This document shows, piece by piece, positions 36,841 to 47,185 of a stretch of DNA of 64,000 nucleotides. The stretch is taken from contig NC_087072.1 in NCBI RefSeq assembly GCF_026151205.1, forward strand, positions 3,367,375 through 3,431,374. Reading direction: 5' to 3'. The notes beneath the pieces are model-generated. The model ran no database searches. It was not told where the DNA came from and saw only the letters and a list, made by a program, of their open reading frames with translations. The DNA is from Bolinopsis microptera. Taxonomy: Eukaryota > Ctenophora > Tentaculata > Lobata > Bolinopsidae. Both the position numbers and the translations under genes were made by a program. Position 1 is the stretch's first letter. Every line of letters starts with the position of its first letter.

Positions 36841-38574
36841 CGTTTACCTTAACAGTAAAAACAAAAAACAAATTTGTAGTAAAACAAATTGTATTTTATG
36901 CCCACAATTAATACGTACATATTTAGTTCAAATATTAAAAGACAAAATAACCATTTCACAGAAGTGGTTTTATTATAATAAAATAATTTGTGATACGTCT
37001 TCAAGTGATTAATTAATAAATTAATTTTCACTGAAAAATGGACAAAATATACACAATTTTTAACCTTGCAACATTGGCTTAGCGCGCGGCTGATGGAAAA
37101 AGTTTGGTTTGCATTTACTAACTACAATGTACAACGTACGCGTACATGAAAAGATAACTCACTGAATTTTTTAATACTAAATGGATATTAAGTCAGATAT
37201 ACAGGTTTCATATTGGAGATATTATGGATACACCAGGAAGGCACATCTCTGCGCGGCGTAAGTAAATTTACAAGTTCGCGCAAAAAATTGCCTTATTTTC
37301 CTGGCGCTTTGTTCTCGCGCCGGGAATGAATCACTAATTAGCTAACTACTTAACTAGCATAATCTACAATATTAATATATAATACGAAGTAAGAGTTACC
37401 ACGTTACTCTTTTATTTCTCCGTTAATCTTACAATTCTAATAACTAACAATTGAGTATGAGGTCAATTAAATGTCCCCAGATATGAATTATAGAAATTAT
37501 ATAAACACATAATTGAACAGCATGAGAAAAGTGGAAAACAAACAAACGAATAGATTTCAAGCTCGTAAAGGATCGTTGCTTGATAGAGATTTCAAAACTG
37601 TAGTCTGACAGTCAAAGTTCTTTTGTTTGTTGTTTAACTTTAGTCAGAATAAAACAAATATTCAGAATAAAACAAATATTATATTCAAATCTCTTTATTC
37701 AACAATATTAAATCATTATAGAACCTAATTTGTGGCTTGATCGTTATGTTAGGGCTATTCTGTTAGCTGATGCTGACAGGCACTGCATGGGGCAGAGACT
37801 TAGGACCATTACGCTGGAGGCTTACAATGACCCTTTTTGAACCCCATGGCTGTGCTAGTTTTATTATGGTACAAATTGTAAATCGAAGTTATGAAAACGA
37901 TCAAGTCACTCCTGTTTTACACTATCAACAGCTACTTAAAACAACCTAGATTGTACAACTCACTTTGAAGATTAAACTGTTAAGTGATGAGCGATTGGGC
38001 TCATTAAACATTTTAGTGTGTGTCGAACTTGAGTCCAGATGGAGCGCTTTAGTTCGACAGAGTCGAACCCCAGGGTTTGTCGAACTACAGTAAGTGACAA
38101 ACTAGAGTGCGTGTCGAACTTGAGTACGTGTACCGAATTTACCATGGTAAAAACATCTTCACACCGTAAAATGTGCAAAAGCTACAAACGGTTCCTCCAT
38201 TATTGTTTACAGCGGGTAATATCCTTTATTTCATTGAATTCTTCTGAAGTGTTCATGACCAAATTACGGTCTTTAGGATCGTCCATTAATAATTTAAGGA
38301 GGCTTTTGACTGTACGCCCTTTTAATTTTGACAGGGCAGCTCAGAAGTAGATGGTTCTAAAACAAAACATGAATAAATCTATTCCCTTTAAAATAAATAT
38401 GCTACCATCTATCTAGCTTACTCATAGAACACAACTCGGAATACTTAGTGGCCTTAACATTCAACTTAGGCAGAACATAGCTAAACGACAAAACATCTGA
38501 TTCTACAACTTCAGAAACCTTCTCTATAGCCTCTTTTTTAATAACAGAACAATCGTCAGCTAACATGGCAATTA
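36841..38574. other. AT-rich DNA with fragments of unclear origin
   Basis: No convincing gene. TGTCGAACTTGAGT is repeated at about 38017 and 38111. Two minus-strand open pieces (about 38390-38555, containing LADDCSVI, and 38213-38340) may be scraps of a coding element. Confidence 0.4.
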
Positions 38575-38617
38575 GAATGCTAACCTAGAGAAGCTCTGTC
38601 TTGAAATAGAAAACGAT

Positions 38618-40879
38618 TTGGATAGGTTCCACTACAGTTGTGACACATTTGACTCTTTTATGCAGCTATTTCAAGAAAAAATAGACTTGTCTTGCAAACT
38701 TCTAACTCCAAGAACCACTAAACGTAATAGCATAACCAACCCTTGGATTACCCAGGGCCTAATTAATTCCATCGAGAAGAAAGCTAGATTGTATTTCGAA
38801 TGGAAAAAGACTTGTACATTAAAATTACCTGACGGGGATCCGAATAAGCACATTTGCTACAAGGAATTCGACAAGTTTCTCAAAAGCTCAATAAATATGG
38901 CAAAGGCTATGGGCTACACTAGAAAATTCGAAAAGTACAGCATGAACTCTAAAAAGACGTGGGAAGTTATTAATGAACTCCGTGGTAAAACTATGTCTCG
39001 ATGTAAGGACGATTTTGTCATAAACGGTCAGAGAGTTACCTGCAGACGAATAATTGCTAACAAATTTTGTGAATATTTTACATCTCTTGCAAGTAATCTC
39101 AATAAAAATGTACTGTCGAACAATAGTATTTCTCTGGAACCAATTGAATCATTTGCTCAGTTCATGTCAAATTCAGTATCTGACTCCATTTATCTGGAAG
39201 AAACTAATAAAGACGAGATCATCGAGGTGATCAAAGATTTTCAAAATGGCAAGGCGAGTGACATACCAATAATTGTTGTAAAGAAATCATCAAAGCTTAT
39301 AGCTGGTACCTTGGCCAGGCTTTACAACACATGTATACAAAGTGGTACATTCCCGACTATTTTTAAAACTGGTAAAGTTATTCCTATTTACAAGAAAGAC
39401 AATAAGGAATGTATCGAAAACTATCGGCCTGTATCAATATTACCTTTATTTGGAAAAATTTTCGAGAAGATCATTTACAAACGGCTCTATAATTTCTTCA
39501 CATCTAAAGGTGTACTGACAGACTCACAGTTTGGATTTAGAAAAGGTCATTCCACCACTCATGCTCTACACAAATCTATAGACTCCGTTACAAAGACTCT
39601 AGCTGGCAATAAACATGTCTTAGGAATATTCATTGACTTAAGCAAAGCCTTCGACACCCTTGACCACAACATTCTTCTAAGCAAATTAAACTCCTATGGT
39701 ATTAGGGGCACAGCACTTACCTTACTTAAAAGCTATTTGACTAACAGAAAGCAGTATGTTATGTATAACGATGTACCATCAGAAACACTGGATGTGAAAT
39801 TTGGGGTACCACAGGGGTCAATTCTAGGGCCGTTACTCTTCCTACTGTATATGAACGATATAGTGAACTGTTTTTCTGACAGTGAGGTGAAATTTGTACT
39901 TTATGCTGATGACACTAATATCTTTATATCAGGACCATCTAGAGAAGCAACATACAAAAAAGCAAACTTAGTTCTTAAACATGTGTCGATTTACATGAAA
40001 TGTAATCTACTCCATATCAATATGTCTAAATGTTGCTACATCCATTTTAAACCTGCCTCGGAATATGATGAGACCTGTGCAAGGACCAGACCATTTGCTA
40101 ACCTGCTAGATGAGTCTAGGTCAATATTCATCGATAGTAAGGTTATTACTAAAGTCAAGGATACCAAATTCCTAGGTATTGTTATAGATAGTAAGTTAAA
40201 CTGGGCTGCCCATATGCACTACATTCGTAAAAAACTTCGGTCCATGACTGGTGCAATCTGTAGAATTCGACACTCGATACCTGGTGAACTATATTTGAAA
40301 ATATATAATGCTCTCTTTGAATCACATCTCAGTTATGGTATAAGTGTTTGGGGCGTTGTCCTTAAAGAAAGATCAAATGACAGTCTTTTTATCACACAGA
40401 AGCACTGTGTAAGGATCCTTTTTGGTGATCTCGACTCATATTTAGATAAACAATCAACATGTGCACGTACTAGACCGTATGGTATGCAAAAATTAGACCA
40501 TAAACACTTTGAAAAGGAGCATACAAAACCCATTTTTAATAGACTAAAAATTCTAACGGCTCAAAACTTGTACAAATATCACTGCATTTTAGAATTCTCT
40601 AAGATTATCAAGTACCACTGCCCCTACTCCCTTTATGAGGCCATCAACATTTCAAACCGTGCAACGAGTCTAACTGTTATTCTTCTAAATAAATCAAATA
40701 CCTTTTTGTTTAATGCAGCCAAGCTTTGGAACACAGTTCATAAAAAAATTTTAACTTCAAGCAATTGCCTAGAAACTTCCATTAACTTGATAAAATTGAG
40801 AACCAAAGCACTATTAGTACAATCACAGGCAGCTGACTTAAAAGATTCCTGGACTCCAACCAATTTTAAATTGCAGTAA
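38618..40879 (+). CDS. LINE (CR1/jockey-like) reverse transcriptase ORF, 5' truncated element
   Basis: About 753 codons open to a TAA. It starts in the linker after the endonuclease (NPWITQGLINSIEKKARLYF). Reverse transcriptase motifs follow in order: NYRPVSILP (about 268), FGFRKGHST, FIDLSKAFDTLDH (about 337), GVPQGSILGPLLFLLYMND, FVLYADDTNIF (about 426) and FLGIVIDSKLNW. A conserved C-terminal region includes LSYGISVWG. All catalytic aspartates are present. The endonuclease is missing, as expected from incomplete target-primed insertion, with the junction near 38575. The frame opens without a clear ATG. Downstream, three copies of TCGAACCTATATTCGATAA (about 41023-41080) look like the short 3' repeats of this class. 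Confidence 0.92.
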   Translation: MDRFHYSCDTFDSFMQLFQEKIDLSCKLLTPRTTKRNSITNPWITQGLINSIEKKARLYFEWKKTCTLKLPDGDPNKHICYKEFDKFLKSSINMAKAMGYTRKFEKYSMNSKKTWEVINELRGKTMSRCKDDFVINGQRVTCRRIIANKFCEYFTSLASNLNKNVLSNNSISLEPIESFAQFMSNSVSDSIYLEETNKDEIIEVIKDFQNGKASDIPIIVVKKSSKLIAGTLARLYNTCIQSGTFPTIFKTGKVIPIYKKDNKECIENYRPVSILPLFGKIFEKIIYKRLYNFFTSKGVLTDSQFGFRKGHSTTHALHKSIDSVTKTLAGNKHVLGIFIDLSKAFDTLDHNILLSKLNSYGIRGTALTLLKSYLTNRKQYVMYNDVPSETLDVKFGVPQGSILGPLLFLLYMNDIVNCFSDSEVKFVLYADDTNIFISGPSREATYKKANLVLKHVSIYMKCNLLHINMSKCCYIHFKPASEYDETCARTRPFANLLDESRSIFIDSKVITKVKDTKFLGIVIDSKLNWAAHMHYIRKKLRSMTGAICRIRHSIPGELYLKIYNALFESHLSYGISVWGVVLKERSNDSLFITQKHCVRILFGDLDSYLDKQSTCARTRPYGMQKLDHKHFEKEHTKPIFNRLKILTAQNLYKYHCILEFSKIIKYHCPYSLYEAINISNRATSLTVILLNKSNTFLFNAAKLWNTVHKKILTSSNCLETSINLIKLRTKALLVQSQAADLKDSWTPTNFKLQ

Positions 40880-41164
40880 TTAAATTGCACATGCAGCAGC
40901 ACACACCTAATATTACTATCATGATTGAACTATAAGCTGATAAGCTTTCAGATCCATTTTTAACCACTTGATGTAATGTTTTTAATAATTAAATATTTTA
41001 TTTTACAAATTTATATCAGATCGAACCTATATTTGATAATCGAACCTATATTCGATAATCAAACCTGTATTCGATAGTTAAATTTATGCGATAAATTGAT
41101 ATTGATATTATTATTGTTGAATGAAGTTAACTCCTGAGATAAATTTTATTAATTTTTTAACAAA

Positions 41165-41349
41165 GGGACTTGGAGTATAAACGACCAAGTTCGCATAAAT
41201 GCCTACCCAACCAAGAATTTAGGAGGCAAGGGTGGGTGCGTAAACTTTACGGTCTGCACTCTCCGATCCTGTATCACCCTGGATTCTTTTTGACGTATTT
41301 TTGTATTAGGTATATACCTTCTATCCATTCTCTTGCTACTCCAAGTCCC
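41165..41349. mobile_element. Small MITE with GGGACTTGGAGTA ends
   Basis: 13-bp perfect inverted ends flank 185 bp. No target duplication is obvious, so class is open. Confidence 0.5.
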
Positions 41350-41596
41350 CTAAGATATCTGGTAAAAAGGTCCTGCTAGTTATATATAAAATATATTTAT
41401 GTTTGCTTTAATTGATACTAAATAAAATTGTTGTTTTCTTGAAATTGTTGTTTTCTTGAGAATGTTATGGTGGTGTGCAAAATAAGAATTATTTCGTAAA
41501 ACTTCTAAACATATTTCCCTGTCAACTTTACCCTTAACGTGTTTCTTGACCAATGTTACTTCCTCAAACAAGTTAACTGCACCATTAACAACTGAA

Positions 41597-42135
41597 CACA
41601 GGAGGAGCAAAGTGCAAAGAAACTGCCACAAACTGCTACAAACTGCTACAAACTGCTACAAACTGCTACAAACTGGCACTAACTGCCACAAACTGGCACT
41701 AACTGCTACAAACGGGCACTGACTGCTACAAACAGGCACTGACTACTGCAATAGCGCCCACGCATTAGCGCACCGTTTGCAGCAGTCAGTGCCCGTTTGT
41801 AGCAGTCAGTGCCCGTTTGTAGCAGTTAGTGCCAGTTTGTAGCAGTTTGTAGCAGTTACGCGCTTGTCTAAACTGCGCAACGCACGCCGCGTGCGACTGC
41901 TACAAACTGCTACAAACTGGCACTAACTGCTACAAACGGGCACTGACTGCTACAAACGGGCACTGACTGCTGCAAACGGCGCGCGAATGCGTGGGCGCGA
42001 TTGCAGCAGTTAGTGCCCGTTTGTAGCAGTCAGTGCCCGTTTGTAGCAGTTTGTGGCAGTTAGTGCCAGTTTGTAGCAGTTAATAGCAGTTTGTAGCAGT
42101 TTGTGGCAGTTTCTTTGCACTTTGCTCCTCCTGTG
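41597..42135. mobile_element. Foldback element made of two back-to-back hairpins
   Basis: The outer ends are inverse copies of CACAGGAGGAGCAAAGTGCA; TGAA just outside each end may be the target duplication. The interior is built of ACTGCTACAA and ACTGGCACTA decamers arranged forward, inverted, forward, inverted. It would fold as two stems of about 100 bp (centres near 41765 and 41998) joined by a GC-rich linker with ACGCACGCCGCGTGCG. No coding capacity. Confidence 0.85.
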
Positions 42136-42438
42136 TGAACTTTTATACTTGATATTCAAATCAATTTATGATTTGATTTGATTTAGTAAATATTGATGAT
42201 ATAACTAACTCGACTGTATTGTAATCCACCTTGCGTGGCTGAGAGGACCAATTCGTTCTCTCGATAGTTCAGGACTCAGAACCCCTTAGATTTTTAATGG
42301 CAGGTCTATCCTGTGAAGGCACCAAATAAATCTTCGCAACTCCCGTCCAAAATTCTTCTCCAAGAGGGCTATAATCCCATTGTGACGTCCGGTGTTGACG
42401 TTAGTGGTGTAATAGCAGCCACAAGATCTTAGTGGCGA
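42136..42438. other. Intergenic DNA between two mobile elements
   Basis: No gene, RNA or repeat seen beyond the hAT target site at its right end. Confidence 0.5.
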
Positions 42439-42726
42439 CAGTGGCGTAACGTTGCCTGTTGGCGCCCCCCTGCCGAAAAGGCGCCCCCCTGTTGGCGCCC
42501 CTTCCCCTTTTGGTGCCCCTCCCTAAAATTGAACAAATTAGGTGATTTTAGAGGATACGCCGGTAAAATCTCTAAAAAAGTGTGTATCTAGAGCAAAACG
42601 CGCAGTTTTGCTAGTACTTTAGTTAAGTTTTCGAAATTGTCCCACATTCAAACGACGATTTGGCGCCCCCCTAAGACGGCGCCCCCCTGCACAGCGGGGT
42701 CAGCAGGGCCCTTTGTTACGCCACTG
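42439..42726. mobile_element. hAT-type MITE, second copy, perfect 8-bp target duplication
   Basis: The ends CAGTGGCGTAAC and GTTACGCCACTG are perfect 12-bp inverses. AGTGGCGA is duplicated at 42431-42438 and 42727-42734. The left ~170 bp matches the copy at 19091-19296; the right part holds extra GGCGCCCCCCTAAGACGGC sequence. Here the target site itself resembles the element end (AGTGGCG). Confidence 0.93.
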
Positions 42727-42968
42727 AGTGGCGAGTTGTCGAATGTCGATTCTTAGCTCATCACAATGCTGCATCTTTTCTCCCGTCAAGGTAGAGCGAC
42801 TCCACTTTCAGATTCCGAAGGTCTTCTAACTCATTCTCTTTAGATCGCTGCACTATCTTTGGATTTCTTCAGTCTCCTGAAATATATTATGTCACAATAG
42901 ATCATTAGATGATACGTAAAGATACTGTTCTTTTATATTAATAGCTTATAAAAAAACCCAACATTAGG

Positions 42969-43260
42969 ATGGGTCCTGGGTCCTGGGTCCTGGGTCCTGG
43001 GTCCTGGGTCCTGGGTCCTGGGTCCTGGGTCCTGGGTCCTGGGTCCTGGGTCCTGGGCCCTGGGTCCTGGGTCCTGGGTCCTGGGTCCTGGGTCCTGGGT
43101 CCTGGGTCCTGGGTCCTGGGTCCTGGGTCCTGGGTCCTGGGTCCTGGGTCCTGGGTCCTGGGTCCTGGGTCCTGGGTCCTGGGTCCTGGGTCCTGGGTCC
43201 TGGGTCCTGGGTCCTGGATCCTGGGTCCTGGGTCCTGGGTCCTGGGTCCTAGGTCCTGGG
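42969..43260. repeat. GGGTCCT heptamer array, about 41 copies, G-quadruplex type
   Basis: A near-perfect 7-bp tandem array with a few variants. Every unit has a G3 run separated by four bases, which fits the G3N1-7 quadruplex pattern on the plus strand. It ends 275 bp upstream of the DYNC2I1 start codon. Open frames across it (GPGSWVL) are artefacts. Confidence 0.92.
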
Positions 43261-43317
43261 TCAGGGTCAGGGTCAAGGTCAGGGTCAAGGTCAGGGTTAA
43301 TTGTATTAAATTATATT

Positions 43318-43450
43318 GTCTGGGGGTCAATTGTCGGAAGGTCAATTGTCGGGGGCCGGGGGTCAATTGTCGGGGGGTCAATTGTCGGGGGGGTCAATTG
43401 TTGGGGGGTCAATTTTCGGGGGGTCAATTGTCAGGGGGTCAATTGTCGCC
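43318..43450. repeat. GGGGGTCAATTGTC minisatellite
   Basis: About eight imperfect copies of a 14-18 bp unit directly follow GGGTCA-type repeats and end 85 bp before the DYNC2I1 start. Confidence 0.8.
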
Positions 43451-43534
43451 CACCCTACAGTATCACTTTAAAACATTTGTTGTGCAATACATGTACACAA
43501 TGCACATTTTACATACCAGTTTCATTTTTAGGTT

Positions 43535-46441
43535 ATGGAAAGGAGAGAAAGATCGAAAAGAAAAGAACGAGAAGTACCACGTGGCAGTTCAAAAAGTGAT
43601 CAGAAAGCGCATAGAAGTTCAAAACAAAATGAAGAATCTAAAATAAAAAAGGAGAGGAGAAGCTCCAATGTGGACAAGACCTCCAAAGATTCTAAAATTG
43701 ATGAAAAAAGAAAAAGCAAATCACATCAGAGGATTGATGATAGTGAGGAAAGAAAAGGGAGCAAAGAAAGAAAAGGCAGTAAGACCTCTGAAAGGGCGGT
43801 TGAAAAATCTTTGTCAGGAAACAACACTAATGGTCATAGAGATGACAATGACAAAAGAGGCAATGAACTAAAGGTGAAAGGTGAAAAGGTGAAAGAAGGT
43901 GAAAGAAGCAGAGATAAAGAAAAGAAAAGAAGCAGAGATAAAGATGAAAAGAGAAGCAGAGATAGAGATGAAAAGAGGAGCAGAGATAAAGAGGAAAAAA
44001 GAAGTGGAGAAAGAGCTGAAAAAAGGAGTAGAGATAAAGATGAAAAAAGGAGCAGAGACAAAGACGAAAAAAGAAGCAGAGATAAAGATGAAAAAAGGAG
44101 CAGAGATAAAGACGAAAAAAGGAGCAGAGATAAAGATGAAAAAAGAAGTAAGGATAGCAAGAGCTCAAAGAGTAGGGAAGATAGGGATAAAGGAAGCAAG
44201 GATGATCGAGACAGAACAAGCAAAGAAGATAAAAATACAAATTCTCAGATTTTGGATTCTGTTGATGAACAACCTTTGCCTAAGAAATCAGAAGAAAGCA
44301 TTAAAACAAAGCCTGGGGATGAAAAAGAACCTGAGAGTGATGCCAAATTGCGTGAAGCAGCCATGATGGAAGCTTTAAGATCTAAAGAAGAGGATGAGGA
44401 AGAACCAGATTATGACTATGACGAGGAGGAGTTTGACGATTATGATGATGATTTTGAAAGTGAGGTTGAAGATGAGGATGAGGTAAACGAGTTCTCAAGT
44501 GACTCTTACGATGATTCTGATAGTTATGTTGATAGTGAATCCTCGTCTAATGATATTAATGAACAAGACAATGGTTTGAGTGAGGCAGAACGTCTCCAGA
44601 TTAGGGAAGCAATGGTGTTGGAGAATTCTCGTGTTGGTTCCAGTTCACCTGCCATGTTACCTTCCTCACCAGCAAACACACCTGTTCCTGGATCACCTGC
44701 CAGTGAAGTTCGAGAAAAAGCCAAACAAAGGAGAAGTGCAAGAGGACTTGACTTTGCGACTGCACAAAAAACACAGGCTGTGACCAAGGCTCTGAGCAAA
44801 TCTGCACAGAGAGGAAACGATCTCATGAGATTGATTGAATTGGATACAATATACTTTGATTTCTTCGAACTGAAACCACAAACTGAGTATGAGCTGTTTA
44901 TGAGGTCGTTTGGCCGAAGTGAAACTTATCAGAAGTACACTCAATACAATGAAGACTCCATTGACAAAGAGACATCAACTGAACCGAGTGATACTAAGAC
45001 ATGTTGGACACAGCATCCTATAGAAGCTTCATTAGCATCTGCACACGAGGGAGAAGACATTGAAAATGAAGAGGATACTGGTCGCTACAACCCCGTCACC
45101 CTATCCAAATTTGTATCTTTTTCCTCACAGGTAGTTTTTACTCTATTAGAGGAGAGAGCCTCTAGACATGGTTACACTCACACGTTCAAACCGATAGAAG
45201 CTTCCAAAATCAGCAACTCAGCTGCTCAATTTCCCCCAAATCAGATTGCAGCTGGAAGATCACCTATTTTTACGTATCCGATATCAGCTCAAATGTTTAT
45301 GACATGTTACTCGAAATCAAAAACTGACAGTTTAGTTAACAGTGTAGGTTTTTCCTGCACGTGGAATCTTCAAAATGTGTACGATCCTGTGACAGTTCTC
45401 ATCAGCAATTCTGCCCATCGGTGTGCGTGTGTCAGTTCATACAATCACAATATCGTATTTGTCGGCTGTGAAGATGGCTCCGTCTGCCTCTGGGACCTTA
45501 ATGAATCCGATTCAATGCATAAAAGTTATCAGTTGAATAACAAACATTTTGTTGGCAGATTACCAACATACAGCACAAGCTCCATTCAGGTTGCTGAGTC
45601 ACACAACTCTAAGATAACCAGTATTCAGGCAATTCGTTTTGATCAGGAGCAACTTCAGATGTCGTCCTACCAGATTGCGTCTCTTGATGAGCACGGAGTG
45701 ATCGTGATTTGGGTTGTGCTTCCCGTCCTTGATACCTCATTTTCTGGTTCTCAAACGGATCTTGGACTTCGACCCGGTGGTAAAATCAAATTGGTTAAAA
45801 GTGCTTCCATAAATGCGAACTTCCCTCAAAATTCCCCTGATTTGTTTCCAGAGTTACGGACTTATGCATTCCAGCAGAGCTATTCAGATTCCAACTTGTA
45901 TTATGTTGCTACAGATAAGGGAGCTGTCCTCAAAGCTTCTAGAACACAAAGTCTCTCGCACCCAAACTACTATGCAGAGGAAAATGCAGTTCCTTCTATC
46001 GTGGGATCAATCGACTTCAACAAGTTTAACTGGAAGTACTTTTTATCTGGATCTTCAGACGGCAGCATATCTTTGTATGCGGTTGGTCGCAGCACTCCCC
46101 TTGTTGTGTGGGATAGATCAACAAGAGGTCGTCCTATTCGTTCAGTAAGGTGGTCCCACTATAGCTCCACTATCTTCTACGTCATGGACTCTGCTAACAA
46201 GTTTTACTTGTGGGACTTGTCTGTTCGGGACTCCACTCCCTTGGTTATTGAGACTTATGATCAAAAAGGTTTGTTGAGTTTCACAGAGCTGTTACCATCT
46301 GCGGCTGGTCAGTCTTCTCCTGTTATTATTTTGGGTTTTAAAGATGGGTCCATTGCGGCTCATCATGTTATGGAGGAAGCTATGAACAACAAGGTTGATA
46401 ACGTTACGAAACTGCAAGGATATTTATCATTGGTTTTGTAG
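43535..46441 (+). CDS. DYNC2I1: Dynein-2 intermediate chain 1 (WDR60)
   Basis: 968 residues in one uninterrupted frame. The N-terminal 240 residues are basic and disordered, with RSRDKDEK-type octapeptide repeats (about residues 125-208). An acidic tract (EEEFDDYDDDFESE) follows. Then comes the segment diagnostic of WDR60: YFDFFELKP at about 442, SFGRSETYQKYTQYNED, and CWTQHP. The last 350 residues are WD40 repeats (VGCEDGSVCLWDL near 643; SGSSDGSISLYAV near 837). In cytoplasmic dynein-2 this chain holds the heavy chain for retrograde transport in cilia. Human WDR60 is slightly longer (1066) and has many introns; here none interrupts the frame. A TTTTTAG acceptor lies 3 nt before the ATG, so a 5' leader intron or trans-splicing is likely. 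AATAAA follows the stop by 57 nt. CLHC1 lies 745 bp downstream. Confidence 0.93.
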   Translation: MERRERSKRKEREVPRGSSKSDQKAHRSSKQNEESKIKKERRSSNVDKTSKDSKIDEKRKSKSHQRIDDSEERKGSKERKGSKTSERAVEKSLSGNNTNGHRDDNDKRGNELKVKGEKVKEGERSRDKEKKRSRDKDEKRSRDRDEKRSRDKEEKRSGERAEKRSRDKDEKRSRDKDEKRSRDKDEKRSRDKDEKRSRDKDEKRSKDSKSSKSREDRDKGSKDDRDRTSKEDKNTNSQILDSVDEQPLPKKSEESIKTKPGDEKEPESDAKLREAAMMEALRSKEEDEEEPDYDYDEEEFDDYDDDFESEVEDEDEVNEFSSDSYDDSDSYVDSESSSNDINEQDNGLSEAERLQIREAMVLENSRVGSSSPAMLPSSPANTPVPGSPASEVREKAKQRRSARGLDFATAQKTQAVTKALSKSAQRGNDLMRLIELDTIYFDFFELKPQTEYELFMRSFGRSETYQKYTQYNEDSIDKETSTEPSDTKTCWTQHPIEASLASAHEGEDIENEEDTGRYNPVTLSKFVSFSSQVVFTLLEERASRHGYTHTFKPIEASKISNSAAQFPPNQIAAGRSPIFTYPISAQMFMTCYSKSKTDSLVNSVGFSCTWNLQNVYDPVTVLISNSAHRCACVSSYNHNIVFVGCEDGSVCLWDLNESDSMHKSYQLNNKHFVGRLPTYSTSSIQVAESHNSKITSIQAIRFDQEQLQMSSYQIASLDEHGVIVIWVVLPVLDTSFSGSQTDLGLRPGGKIKLVKSASINANFPQNSPDLFPELRTYAFQQSYSDSNLYYVATDKGAVLKASRTQSLSHPNYYAEENAVPSIVGSIDFNKFNWKYFLSGSSDGSISLYAVGRSTPLVVWDRSTRGRPIRSVRWSHYSSTIFYVMDSANKFYLWDLSVRDSTPLVIETYDQKGLLSFTELLPSAAGQSSPVIILGFKDGSIAAHHVMEEAMNNKVDNVTKLQGYLSLVL
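43900..44160 (+). repeat. Coding minisatellite in DYNC2I1, 24-bp unit
   Basis: Roughly ten copies of AGCAGAGATAAAGATGAAAA and close variants encode RSRDKDEK. The period is a multiple of three, so copy changes keep the frame. Confidence 0.85.
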
Positions 46442-46497
46442 CACATGAGTTTTGTACTACTTTGATGTTTTATACATCCTTAAATATTGCTTGATGC

Positions 46498-46503
46498 AAT
46501 AAA
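46498..46503 (+). terminator. Poly(A) signal of DYNC2I1
   Basis: AATAAA 57 nt after the stop codon, followed by T/G-rich sequence. Confidence 0.7.
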
Positions 46504-46865
46504 TCTGTACATTTATGTTGAGAAATTTTTGATCAATCTAGGACAAACGTGTGATGCTCTCGAGCTCACGTGTGCAGAGATCAAGTGTTCTCTAATGTGT
46601 TATAGGGATTGTTGAATTTTTAAATGTGTTGTTTAGTATCTTGAAGTCAGAGCATGATATGATATTTAATTTGATGTTCGGCAAAATGGCAGGCCCAATT
46701 TTATCGTATTTATAAATCATTTTCTGTTTTCATTTTCTAGAATTTCTAGAGTTCATTAACCACTGCGTCATTATTATTTCACGATTCCAAGTCTACAAGA
46801 AAATAATGATACAATTTAGACATTTGAATTGCTGCTGATATTTTTTTACATAACATTTAATTAAT

Positions 46866-47148
46866 TCGGCAATTAGGTAATCTAGCTAGGCACACTTGGG
46901 GCACACTTGGGGCACACCTGGGGCAACCCTGGGGCACAAAATTGAATTTCCTGGGGCACAGTTGGGGCAAAAAGTTACTTGAGCACACTTGGGGCAAATA
47001 CAGTTGGGGCACACTTGGGGCACACCGCACAGTTGAGCCCCAACTGTGCCCCAACTGTGCCCCAAATGTGCCCCAGGAAATTAAATTTTGTGCCCCAGGT
47101 GTGCCCCAAGTGTGCCTAGCTATATTACCCAATTACCTTAAATTCTGT
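46866..47148. mobile_element. Foldback MITE of GGGGCACACTT units
   Basis: The arms run inward from GGTAAT...CTAGCTAGGCACACTTGG on the left and its inverse on the right, about 110 bp each and near-complementary. Both are built from GGGGCACA-type decamers. The element sits between DYNC2I1 and CLHC1, ending under 40 bp before the CLHC1 start codon. Confidence 0.8.
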
Positions 47149-47185
47149 ATATTTTAATCATATCTTAACATTCCAGATTTTAGAT

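Noticed and set aside
42938-43646. GPGSWVL and GPRTQDP repeat frames
   Set aside because: Products of the GGGTCCT heptamer array in several frames.
43827-44366. Minus-strand and +1/+2 frames over the DYNC2I1 N-terminus
   Set aside because: Shadows of the coding minisatellite; the real frame is fixed by the WD40 region downstream.
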